Positions 1 to 13,000 of a stretch of DNA of 64,000 nt are shown here, piece after piece. The translations under genes and the position numbers were made by a program. Position 1 is the first letter of the stretch. The number at the start of each line of letters is the position of its first letter. This stretch comes from Fragum whitleyi. Taxonomy: Eukaryota; Mollusca; Bivalvia; Cardiida; Cardiidae. The stretch is taken from contig OX411543.1 of NCBI GenBank assembly GCA_948146395.1, forward strand, positions 33,809,058 to 33,873,057, given 5' to 3'. The notes under the pieces are model-generated. The model was given only the letters and a program-made list of their open reading frames with translations, was not told the DNA's origin and made no database searches.

Positions 1-1367
1 TTTCCGATTGAAAGTTGACAAAAATCAAATCTGGAGATAAAGTAGTACATTCAGACATTAATAGGAATTTATATATGAATATGCTCAAAACTTTGCAAAA
101 ATTCGGAATTCGCGGGACCTAAAAACAAGGGACCATTGGCCCTTAAGCGCTAACCTGAGGCATTTACATGTATTTGACAAAGATGGCAAAGTATCAAAAC
201 TACTAATTTGAAATTCATGCATAGCTCAATAAAAAGACAATCATTCCGATTACATTTCAAAACAGTTGAGTCAAATATGTTGCCTCTAAAGTACTAAAAG
301 ATTTTCAAAGATTTGAAGAGGTGTCCTATTTTTTGACCCTCTTTCCAACTCTTCTAAAATTTAAAGACAAAGATCCTAACAATATTTTAAAACAAATAAA
401 TGTCCTCTAGATTCTTAAGTTGACCCATCGACCTCATTTGGGTCCCACTTAACCAATTTTTGAACTTAATTAGATTTCATGGAGACAATTATTCAGACCA
501 AGTTTCAAGTCATTTGAGTAAAGGAAGTGGCCTCTAGAGTTCACACAAGATTTTTCCCAGATTTGACCCCTTAACCCCATTTTTGACTTCACTTAACGCA
601 GTTTAGAACTTGACCAAGATTAGATTTGATGGGGACCAACATTCTAACCAAGTTTCAGGACATTTGGGTCAAGAATGTGGCTTCTACAGTGAACAGAAGG
701 TTTTTCTAAGATATGACCCCTTGACCTCAATTTTGACTCCGAATGACCCAATTTCAAACCTGACCGAGATTTGATGCCGACAAACATTCTGGCAAAGTTT
801 TAGGAAAATGTGGCCTCTAAAGTGAACGCAAGGTTTTTCTTAGATATGATCCCTTTACCTCTTTTTAACCTCACTTGACCCAGTTTACAATATGACCAAG
901 ATTTGATGGAAACCAACATTCTGACCAAGTTTCATGATATTTGGGCCAAAAATGTTGCCTCTAAAGTGTACTGAGGGTTTTCTAAGATATGACCGCATTG
1001 ACCTCAATTTTGACCCCACTTGACCAAATTTCGAACTTGTCCGAGATTTGATAGAGACAAACATTCTGATGACGTTTAAAGACATTTGGGCCAGTTATGT
1101 GGCCTCTAAAGTGCACACAAGACTTTTGTTAAAATTTGACCCCTTTCATTTACAAGATCCCATTTTTGACCCCACTTGACCAAATATCGAACTGGACCAA
1201 GATTTGGTGGAGACAAACATTCTGACCAAGTTCAAGACATTTGGACAAAAAAATGTGGCCTCTTGAGTGCACACAAATTGATGACGGACGATGGACGAAG
1301 GACGCCGGACACAGCTTGATCACAATAGCTCACCATGAGCACTTGGTGCTCAGGTGTGCTGAAAATC
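1..1367. repeat. Degenerate tandem array with gacggacg tail, copy 1
   Basis: About eight diverged units of roughly 150 bp with 'gaccaagtttcaagacattt', 'aatgtggcctctaaagtg' and 'tttttgaccccacttgaccc'. It ends with 'gacggacgatggacgaagg' and 'agctcaccatgagcactt'. The upstream end is outside the window. Confidence 0.85.
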
Positions 1368-2043
1368 GAACAAAAAGGGAGTTTTAAGAATCTTTGCGCC
1401 CTTTTTAGTAAGATATATTAATCGGATTTCTCGAAATATGTATCAAACGAACGCGAATTTCGCAACATCTTTTTTTGATACCACTCACTGTATATCTGAT
1501 AAAATTTTATTGAATTATCGACGTTGAAAGAGTGTAAGTAGTGACGTTGTTAAAATTGGAACGCTTAGCGTGCGAAGTATAATAAGCAAGAAAAACCATT
1601 GACAGGCTCTGAAGAAATTTTTAGATCTCTTTAAATTAAATCCTGGATTACAGTCTTACAATTACACGTACATGTACTAAGTAATATTAATGAAGCTGAC
1701 TGTCTAGTAACCGGAATATTGTAATAAACGTAAACATGAAGAAGTGAAACGTAACATAGAAGACTTGCGTCGTGGAATTGTGATAAAAAAGCGCCCCGTG
1801 AAACTAGCAGAAACTTCATATTGAAGATGTTATATAGAAGAAGAAGACACTCCACAACTTCAGAGCCAGGGTGCATAATCGGAGCCAATCTACATAATCG
1901 GAACCAAACAATTTTCTTTGATCTATATCATATTGAAGAAAAGGTACATTGGGTTAGAGTATTGTGGTTGTTTTGTTGAACTCGTGTACTCTGAAAACAA
2001 TGGTCTGCGTTATTAATTATTTTCAGAATATTGCATTTGGAGG

Positions 2044-2965
2044 TATAGTGTAAAATCATTGACATGACTGACCGTAACCTCTATTAGCATACATTACATG
2101 CTAAATTGATTGTCACATGGTATCTCCGTTAGGTCTCGTTCAACTTCGTAAACCAAGTTTCATAATAAATACGTATTAAATGACACTGTGATGAATAGAT
2201 ACTTGTCATAGCACGTGAAAAGATTAAAGAATCAAAAGGAAAGACAGTGGTTTGAGTCACTATGACAGCATTTTTTCCCCTTTAGGTTTCAATCCATTAG
2301 ATTTTTTCTCTTTTGAATATTGTTGAAGGTCACTCGATTCTCAAAGAGGTTTGCGGTGTGTTATAAACTATTTGTTTTTTTCCCGTTAATTTCTTTTTTT
2401 TTTATTTGTTTGAATGGGTTGTTTTTTTTGTTGTTTTTTTTAAATATTTTTTTCGTTCATATTGCGCGGGGTGAAACGCTTAACTATGGATACCTGGTAT
2501 TTCTACCACGACAACTCTTCCGAGACTCAAGTTACTCATCCCACATAGGTCTTCGTTTTTCAACCAAATTTGTTCTTTAGGCCTTTTGACAGCGTCTTGT
2601 GTTTTCCATATTTGGGTTGAGGAGATATAATGCGATAAATGAAACGGTCTGTGCAAAACAATTATTGTCATTCAAATGCGAGATAGCTAGTCGAAAAAAG
2701 AAGAAAAAAATAAAATAAAAAAACAGTTAGGTGAAAGCAGATTCGAACTCATGATCCCTGCAACTGTAATCATTAGGCTAGACCTCTCGACCACACAGCC
2801 AAACAGTGTGTTTTGGGACTATTACATTATACAAACGTTTTTAAAACCCATTCACTACACGGATTTACGATGTTTAGCTTGCGGCTACCCTCGATGATAA
2901 ATATATTCATCCGTTAATGTATTAATTGCATAAAAGTCAAGTCATGTCAATAATTTCACACTATA
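2044..2965 (-). mobile_element. 920-bp TA-flanked DNA element carrying a SINE-like segment, copy 1
   Basis: Ends are inverted: TATAGTGTAAAATCATTGAC at the left, and the reverse of TATAGTGTGAAATTATTGAC at the right, flanked by TA. No transposase. Inside is a tRNA-like segment (2735-2806, minus) and a SINE 3' module (2465-2555). Lies downstream of the astacin stop codon. Confidence 0.78.
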
Positions 2966-3838
2966 AAAACCACGTGTTTTGACATTCCTGGCTCAAGACT
3001 GCTCCCAGAAATCATTTTTAACAAAAACCAACGAGCGTTATAACATGTTTTTATTATGTTTACGTTTCAAAATATATAACAGGTCGAATAGCATTCGACT
3101 TTTTAATGATTAATGAATAAAATATTATATAAATGAGGGAATCCTGACTCCCTACCCCATTTTTCATTCAAAAAATGAAATGTTTACATCTACATAATCG
3201 GAGCCACAAGTGGTGCGGAAGTTCCACACATGATTTTGAAAGCGGAACCGGTGGCTCCGATTATGGACATCACCCCCCCCCCCCCGTGCATAATACGGGT
3301 TTGACTGTACTTATTGTGTCATGTAATTGATCCTTTGTCTGATCATCACGTACGGTAAAAATAGAAATCCAAGTACTGAAAGTGCTGTTAGCCTGCACAG
3401 TATTTATTTTTTGCAATTTTCTTTCGGAAATTGAACATGATACAAAAATGTGTTAGAAACCAAATGAGAAGTTTAAAAGCATGTTTTCGTATGAGTTCTC
3501 GAAAATTTGAATACAATTCATCCAAATGAACATAAAAAATACTTTCTGGTCAGACTCATTACTTGTACAAACCACGATGAATTTGAACTGGTCATCTAAA
3601 AGATTTTCTGACATGGTGTCGTCAAGACAAGAACACAGATAAAAATAACTAAAACTTCAGAAAAATACTTCGTCGTCTTTAATGATGGTATTGCTTACAT
3701 GGTTAGATAATAATAGTAAATATTGCTGTTAAGTTTGTCCGTTTTTTGTATTCCTTTTCGCATTTTTCTATATTTCAAATCATGCAGAAACGTTTTTTGA
3801 GTAAAAACAACTCTAGATCCTCTGAAATCGAAAGCAAA

Positions 3839-4080
3839 TCAAACACATTTTCTAAGAAACATTTGTCCCTGTCCATTGTATTCTGTAAAGACAAATGATG
3901 TAATTTTATTCCCACTGATATGGCAGCGGGACCTTGAATTCTGTTTTCGTTCAACAAAAAACACTGTGGTGCAGCCTGACCGCCTCCGACACGAAGCCCT
4001 ACATTTGGATGCTGTCTTAATGTCCCGGATGATTCGTTCACCAGTGAGTGATTTACGATTGGTTCTGTAAGCCCTTCGTC
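3839..4080 (-). CDS. Astacin gene last exon: PAN/apple-like module and stop
   Basis: Acceptor GTTTACACCAG gives the two-base start that the previous exon's phase needs; the frame runs 79 codons to TGA. It has KCRASCRRRSGCTTVFF, a later RCHIS and a final RKC, the cysteine pattern of PAN/apple modules. A second acceptor (CTTACAG, 18 bp downstream) would break phase. The basic stretch RASCRRRSGC is unusual. Tail may be extracellular matrix or carbohydrate binding; that is only inference. Confidence 0.62.
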
Positions 4081-7000
4081 CTGGTGTAAACGTGTTTCCA
4101 CGACAGCCCGGTTTAAACAGTTCTAAAAGACAGACAGATATAGTACTGTCAACTCCCGTTTTAACGACGCTCAATACAGCGACATTTTCACTTAACGACA
4201 CAAATTTCTTGGGAACGGAATTGCACAGTGCATTTTTCATTCGATATAACGGAATTCTCGTTTTCCGACACCGACACTGAATTTCAGGGAACGAAAGTGC
4301 ATATTCCCTATATAAGCTTGTTCATTACAACGACACAAAAAATTGGCCATGATGGTTAATTACACATAACCAAAGGCAACCACCTTGATAATTGACAAGT
4401 CTTTAACTTTGAAATGACAAGTCTTTAACTTTGAAATGTGTGAAAATGTTTGACATGCAAACAATGGCAATAATTAATTAGCACCTTTAACACATTCATC
4501 CTTTCAATATACTTTATTTACTTTATATACTTTATTTAGATTCGGTTTACATTTGTTTGTTAAGCTTTTCTCTATTTTGCTATACAAAAAATGTTAGTTT
4601 TAGGGTCATCGCATTTGAATTTTGATAGAAATGCATATGGCAAATAAAGTTTAAAATGATCAGTTCAATAAAAAATATTCAATTATTAAACATATAACTG
4701 AAACAAAGTGTTCCCGTCAGTTTGTTCATTTACTTTACATAGCATATTATATAATGCGTGCTGCCTTTCGACTATCCTGCATCAATTGGCTTTAGTGTTC
4801 ATTCGATACACCGACATTTTCGTTACAACGACATATTTTCTGGGAACAAATGCGGTCGTTGTAACGAGAGTTGACTGTATAGGTCAGCTAAAGTTCAGAA
4901 TATCGTAAAATTGACTAGATGAAAAGTCATGGAATGAATTTGGAATGAAATTAGATGAGTAGGATTATCGTGTTTTGGAGAAAATTAAATGGATGTGATG
5001 TAATTTCTCTTATTTCGTTCAACATGAATTATATGAAATAGGCGCCTTTTTCTCCCTACAATATGAATTTTTCAACTATTCTATAAATAGAAATGCGGGT
5101 CCGCACTGACCAATAAACCGTTTCAAAAATCCACCCGGGCCAATAAATTCGTGGAATAATTTGATCGATTTGAGCATTGTTGTATTGCTATCGGTCGTTC
5201 TTACCGATTTCAGAGCACTTTGAACGGTTTGAATGAATGATTGAGTGTAAAGTATCCTACAAAAGCCTCACTTGCCAATGTGGTAAACTGTCTTAAAAGA
5301 TTGCTATTACAAGTTCCATTCAGGTGTGTTTAAAATACTATAATTTAAAACAATTGTCCAAACAGCAGTTTTAGTAGTAATGATTAAATGCACGATCGCA
5401 AATGTACACAATGTTTCAATTACTCTAAATTGGTACGGTGTTGAAGCTGATATTTTCATTCTTGCTAATGTAACAGACTAATTGAATACGCGAGAAAACC
5501 GTTTACATTTTCAATAATACATAAAAATAAAGAGAGCTTGCCGCAACGATTTTTTAGTTGCTTTTATATTCGCACCAACCGTAAACAGCGTAGCTTTACT
5601 ATCTCGAAATATTGATCTCTCGCTAAACTAAGAATTAGCTAAAATCTTTGTCAATTCCGGAGATGAGAAAATACAGTTATCATCATCGTCAAATTGGCAA
5701 TCATTCCGCTCAAAGCAATTCTAAATAACTCGCCCAGCTCGAAATTCGAAGCATTCAAAACACGTATTCTAATCACTCAAACACTTCGTGTATGTAATGT
5801 TTGTATTATTATATGAGCCTGTGCCTGACATTTCCAACAATTTCACATGTGTGCGAGCTACAAACGTTGAACATCATAGACAACGACACAATGGAAAAAG
5901 AATGTATGCTGATTGCGAGAAGAGGGATAAAGACCTTGTACATAGCGCACAATGAAGTCTCTGGTCAGACTGTGCGGATGCACAGGCTGGCCATAGGATT
6001 TGCTTTGCATGAATGTGAAATTGTTGGAAATGTCAAGCATAGGCCCATATGTAAATGTTAGGTATATGGACCGTTGGCCTCAATATCAAATTATCAGATA
6101 TTATTACCTAAAAAAGCCCCGAAATCGTTTTAAACCGTTAAAAGGAATATAGGGTATATATAAAAAGCATCTAATAGGATTTAAACCGTTCATCCTTTTA
6201 CATCAGTTATAAAAGTGCATGTATGTGGAAACGTAACGATTTAAAACAAGCAATAATTTTCGTTTGAAAGGTAAATTGTAAGTTTTTTTAATGTGTTGTT
6301 TCAACCTGCTTTATCTATTTCGGATAAATGGCACGGGAAACTTACCGTTAAAGGTAGAATTCACGGCCCACTGGGCAAAATCTACCTATAGACTAGACCA
6401 TTGCACGATATTGTTGGTGGTGTGGATCTAATAGCTTCTGATTGGTCCGTGAAAACCCTTATATACAGTAAAAGAAGGTAGATTTTTATAAATAAGGGAA
6501 GCGGGGATCGATATTTTCGTCTATTTGTGTCACCTCCCTTTACTCGCCCCTCTCGCTCATTCAATTTAATTCTGACATAATTCGTAATCATTCATGTCGA
6601 TTACGCGATGTTCTGAACTGTAATCCGGCGTGGAAAATGCGATTATCAGCAAAGGTGTATTTTCAAAACTGATATCGGGAATCTATATATGCAATAAGAT
6701 TTCACGGTTGATCGCGAAAAATCTACATATACTTACTGCTAAGTTGTATGTCAGCCTGATAATATATCGGAGTGTCTAGATAACCAACATATTCATCCCC
6801 GGAATTGATCGCAGTTATATGTATATAATGCATTTCTAACATACCAATACCTAAGCTGATGATAACACTTTGAATCTGAAATAAATTTATGGTAGTTGAC
6901 CCGTAATAGTTCCGTAACATTCTGAAACTCATGACCTTTCACAAAGTTGACCGAGGTTTCCATATGAAATCATTAGGAAACCTTGGTTAACACTGTTAAG

Positions 7001-10000
7001 GTTGATGACTTCCTAAACGTAACAGAACTATAACGCGTCCACCATCCTAAGGGACCACAATACTTGGTGTTAGCCTAGTTGTTTACCTAGTGAGTAAGTG
7101 CATGCGCGAATCAAGGAGAAGGATTCATTGTCCGGACACCCTAGGATTTTTTTTTAACCCTTTGCTGTCCAATTCCTGCTTTTTACGTGTCTTTGATTTT
7201 ATAATTGAGAAAACATTGTGAAAAAAAGATAAAATTGCTTCTGTCAAGCAATTTCTTCTTTTTTCACACTATTTTCTACCCTACTGAATGGTTATTTTTC
7301 GAATTAAACCCACTTAAATTTTCGTCTGCAAAACCTTTGAATTGGGACAGGTCCAAAATTTTGTAAAAAAAGGAGTAAGTAATCAAGTGTGAAATCGAGA
7401 GATCAAAATATCGTTTTGTCAGCATTAAGGCAAAATTACGTATCTAAAGCTTCATTCAAGGTACATTTACGACATCATCTGCGCCTACAAAGGAACCTCA
7501 ATTTGACCCCCCCCCACCAGCCACACACCCACAAACACTACCATCACCTTCACCACCACCACTCCAGCTAGAAAATCTTGAAAACCGTATGGCTTGACCT
7601 ATTTTATCATTGATAAATAATTTAATTGTAGTAATGACCACCAATATTCGTGCATTGATTGAAAAGTTATTTTTCCCATTTTTCAACAATTTTGAGGACG
7701 GGACTGTTTTGTTATCTTCCACAAAAAGTAGTCCCATCAGAAATCTGTTAATATTTTTATATAATATTTGTTGATTTCATAGATGTATGATACTAAATCC
7801 TAACCACACTCCTGTACGAATCCGCTTTGAGTATTCATACAGTGTGATTAGGGTTTTAATTTCATACCTCAATGAAATCAGAAAATAATCTCTTCATCTC
7901 TTAAATATTTAATATCATGTGTGTCAATCTAGAGTCGTGCGTTTAATTTGAAGAAAAATTGGTTATATTTCTGAATGAAGACAAGCTTGAGTATGTACAT
8001 ATTCTGAAAGTATAGTTAGAGGTTAAATAGTTACATTGTACTTAAGAAATATGTTTTATCATTGAGATATCGTTATTATTTGGCTTCATGACATAATATT
8101 AAAGGGGATGAATATATTATATGTTGATTTCCTTGAAATATGAAGCTAAAAAACCTAATCGCACTCATTTATGAATCCGCGAAGGATTCATACAGTGTGA
8201 TTATGTTTTCAGTTTCATACCTAATAAAGAGAAAAGATAATCTTTTGAACTCTTAATAAAGACTATGCTCACATTTCCTACACTCCTTATAGGTCCCACA
8301 GTTGATATAGAAACGCCCTTTGGAATTCCTCTCTCTCCAAAAGCTACATCGTCTGTGTTTGAAACCTCCCCATGAATTTCTACAAAAATGGGACTCCATG
8401 CTTGTCTTTCAGCAGAAATTGTAATTTCGTAAGTTTCCGTGGAAAAGTGGTGACCATAATCCATATAATCATGGTGACCCGCAAGATCATAAAAATCTGA
8501 AAATAATGAACAAGGTATTCGATTAAAAATATTACTAAGACTATAATCGCTACAAAGGGTTATTTAGGAACTAAGTAAAATGGACGATTAAAAAGAGGTT
8601 GGGTGAAGCCGAGGTCAAATAAAATTGCCTAACGGAAAATGATCACATGAGAATGTTCTAATGGTCATTTAAGATAAGTATAATTGTCTGAAAGCTTGCC
8701 GGATAGTCCCTTTGAGTAAGAAGGATTAAATAAATCTACATTTCTTGGAGATAAGCCTGTATAATATGACCTACGCCGCGAGAATGAAATAACCCCGTTG
8801 AATATTTTCGATAATTCACGGGTGTTGCTACAACGAGTAGATCTGAAATAATTTGAAAGTCAACATGTCCACGACCAAGTGACAATTACAAACTCGATTG
8901 TCCGTATCAAAAACCTATTTGTCCGTTATTTATCGTAAGTATTGTTTATTCCAAATAAATAATCATAATTTTTCTGACATTGAAGTTACACTGGCATGCT
9001 ATAGGAAGCATAAAAAAATCAGTAGTAATAATTACTGTTCACTTGAAAATTATGGTATTTAATTAAAGCCCCCGTCTGTGATCAATGATCTTAGACGAAT
9101 ATCTACACAAAAACTAGACTTTTATTCTCAAAGATAAGCTTAAATTTATTTTTACAATATTCGGTTTTGCAAGTTATTATGACACTATGATCTAAATATA
9201 GGCCTTACTTGATGAATATTTATGACCGGCAACATTTAGGATTCCAATTTGAATATGCCCCATTACCACTCCTGCACGTAGGCATATTTCACGTGACCAA
9301 AATAACATTTACATATTTTAATGTATATGCCAGATTGTGTGTTTCACGAAAAAGCCGCAGTTTGTCGATTGATTTGTAATCTTATGTAATGCATCTTTCA
9401 TAAGACTTAAAAAAGAAAAAATATTCAAAGAATGTTCACGAAAGAGCGATTTTTTTTACTCTAAACGCAGACGGGGACTTTAAGTCTCCTTTTTAGAAAA
9501 CAGCTAACCTTTACTAAGCGAAAAAATTACATTTTTTATTGAGAATCTTCGCTTGTCCACGGACAACTTAGCAATTAAAATTTGCTTGTCTGAGCAGCTA
9601 AATGGAGGACTCGGACAACTCAGGCAGCTTATTTCAGGACCACTGACAAAGAGAAATAACTATGCAAATGAGCTTTTGTAATTGCAACATTTTTTTTTTC
9701 ATTTTTTTTTTTTTTTTAATTTTTAAAATGCCGTCATAATGAATGTCATGATGTCATTATATTTTCGCATAAATACTTGCATATCATATAAATGATCCGT
9801 TCTCAATTTCACGATGTTATATCTTGATTTGTTTGACTTGATTTATATCGTGAAAATTGATTGAATATCAATTACTGACATTTTTTATGAGTTTTAGATA
9901 TACAAATTTGCATTTGACGCCATTTGTTTAATATTCCTTTGAAAGCATACATAAAAATTTGAGAAGGAATTGTCAGAATTTAAGTCATCTAAACGGCAAG

Positions 10001-13000
10001 GGTTAAGTTTCGGGCCAAATAGACAAAGGTGTATAATCAACGATTATTGCCCTGGCAGGGCGAGGCCTGAGTAACGGGTAGTTGCACTTAGTTTAGGGTA
10101 AATCAGCTTTTATTTATAATTACTTACTTCTATGGATAGTCGACAAAAATAACTTGAGAACTTTAATCGCGGTCTAACTTGTGAAAGAACCCAAAATATT
10201 GAAAAGTAAACTCGCCAAATTACGTCATGACTAAGCCACGCCCTGCCGGGCGAATAATTACGCAAATACTAACTATATAGTCTACTAATATCAACATGGA
10301 ACAATTTTTTTTCGTCCGCAATTTTCGTTAGCTAGACAGCTTATGATAACATCCAAAATGTGTGGTAATTGTATATGCAGATGTCCTGGGTAAAGTTTGG
10401 TGGACTATACAAGGAAATCAACCTATAATCAAAACTTACCTAGTGCACAAGGCTGGTATGGAATATTGCGGTCTTTCGAAGGGCAGTAACATTCACAATG
10501 CTTGCCAAGGAAACCATATTCTGGACACACTTGCTGAATACAGTGCACTGAAAAAAAATCAGATTGAAACAAATGTATTATTTTATTAAGAGATTGGGAG
10601 AATATTTGTTAATTTTTATGTAGGTTTGAAACTAAAAAACTAATCTCACTGTATGAATACGCGAAGCAAAAAAGAAAAAGAAAAAAAATCCCATGTTATT
10701 CCTCATAACCCAGGTGTAAAAAATCACACGGATTCTGCACATGATAAATAAGCCTTATATAATGATTTGGCAGGAAAAAATAAAAAAAAAATGGTATATA
10801 AATATAGACTTTATTTATAAACCTTTTTTTTTATTTTTTTCTGCCAAATTATTATATAAGGCTTATTTATCATGTGCAGAGTCCCTGTGTAAAAATGGGT
10901 ACACATGAGGGTCGGAAGCCTATGTGCTGTGACTGCATAGGGCGCCAAGTGACAGCCGACTCGTGACTCGATAATTGTGAGTTAAATGCAAAGTCGTTTA
11001 GAGAACCATCCGTTTGAACTTTAAAACAAAATTAAACCTCCGGGGCCCGTTTTACTAAAATCTTCCGATGAAATTAATCGTAAGTCAAAATTATAAATCG
11101 TACCTGGTGTTTTCATCCATTGTTAGATTCTGCCTTGCAATATCTCATTGGAATCGTCTGCTAAAGAAGATTCCAAAGAGATGATGCATGACAGAATTCC
11201 ACATTGAATTACTACTGTAGAAGCAACTTTGCTTTTTGACTTACGCAAAAATGATCGTAAGATATTTAGTAGAACAGGCCCTCGGTAGGAACGTTAACCT
11301 GTCCGATACCAGGGTTCTCGAGTATTCGTCCAAGCTCAATGGGCAATAGTACTTTTTTCATACAATAAACACTATTCTCTCTTAATTAATAGGTTATCGT
11401 AAATCTTGAAATTTAAAACGCAATGTTAGACTAAGGTTACGATTACAAAGGGTCCATATTGAAGACCCGTATCAAATTGCACTGGTCTAAACAAAAAGTA
11501 AATGAAAGAAAAGAAACAATGTTTGTCTATGGTTAAGAACATCCTGATTTTGACTAGGTTGACAAATAATTTTGGAATGATTCTGTGTTGAAATTAAATG
11601 AGTGCGAGGAGTGGGTTTTAAATGTCACCAAAGGGGAAATCAAATTTTCGCTAACTTCATTCAAATTGGACCAATTGGGCGGTACCATATTATCTCCCTT
11701 TGATAATTTTTACAAGATATTCAATACACTGTACATTGAATGGACTGGACTCGATTTGATAAAATAATTGAATATTTGGGTCGAATTGAATGAAGCTGTT
11801 GAGCCAGGCATTGTTTCAATTAACAACATCGTGAAATTGACAATCAAATTGATCAAAACCATTCTAAACCAATCGCTAAGCGTTCCGTTGGTTGCATTAA
11901 AAACAATAAACTTAACCCTTCTTCCGCTTCAAGTGATCAAACTGCCAATGTGCACAACCACAAGTGACTACTCTTATCGACAGACTGTACACTTCCACTC
12001 TTACACCGCGTTAAGGAAATGCACAATTTTGAAAACGGTTCGACATCGGAATTTCTCTGGTGTTTTCCCAACCCTCCGAAATCTTGGGAATCGACCACCG
12101 GAAATAAATGACGTCATACTGATGCTAAAAAAGGTGATATTCGCCCGGTAAAATCCGAAATCAGTCGATCCAATACTTTTGTTTTACGCATTTCCTTTCT
12201 TATCCACCAAAAGACGCTCCAAAATTGGTTTTAAACGATCACTATTTCATTCAAACTGTTTAAATCATTCAAGATTTTATTACAGGGACTCTGCACATGA
12301 TAAATAAGCCTTATACAATGATTTGGCTGAAAAAAAAAATAAAAAAAAGAAATGGTATATAAATATAATCTATATTTATTTACCATTTTTTATATATTTT
12401 TTCAGCCAAATCATTGTACATGTATAAGGCTTATTTATCATGTGCAGAGTCCCTGTGGATTTTATAAGTTGGTGTCGTAAAACAAGGCTAATTTTATCCT
12501 CCTTACTTTAAGTCCTAACATGTACACGGTCTGGACCACGTAAAGAAAACCGCAGGTTTACAAGATGCGTGCTTCTTTAAAGCTTTTCGGTGGTTTATCG
12601 AGAAATAACAGTAGATTATCACTCGATAATCTCACCGCAAAAGCAGTGAAATTATCAAAAACTTATACCCTGTTTTTGTGCATTCATTGAATCTGGCGTC
12701 ATCTATGCGGGGCGAAATAAGTGACGTCAAAATGAACGTTGCATAGCAATCACACGCAAAATGACGCGCTTTACGAAAATATGTCCTAGAATTTTCACAT
12801 TTTGTCTCACATGCATTGCGATTTTTGCGATAAAGAAATAGAAAAATCATTTTTTTTCGAGTAAGATCAATTAATATTTCATTTCGCCACTCGTGAAAAT
12901 ATAGCTTTTGTTGTTCACTCAATAAATATAAATCGATCTTACACTGAAACAAACGATTATCCTGTATTTGTTTACATTACAATGGAGACAAACATATTTG

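Noticed and set aside
2735..2806. Possible tRNA gene on the minus strand
   Set aside because: Part of the 920-bp DNA element; the same segment is at 19308-19378 in the other copy.
10362..10589. Plus-strand 75-codon ORF
   Set aside because: It is the antisense of the EGF-like astacin exon (10547-10440), which has splice sites and phase support.
11585..12151. Two consecutive plus-strand ORFs (60 and 127 codons) that could be read as one gene
   Set aside because: The sequence belongs to a dispersed repeat with 'gaatgaatgattgag'-type motifs found at six or more places; no domain, and low-complexity Ile/Leu/Asn content.
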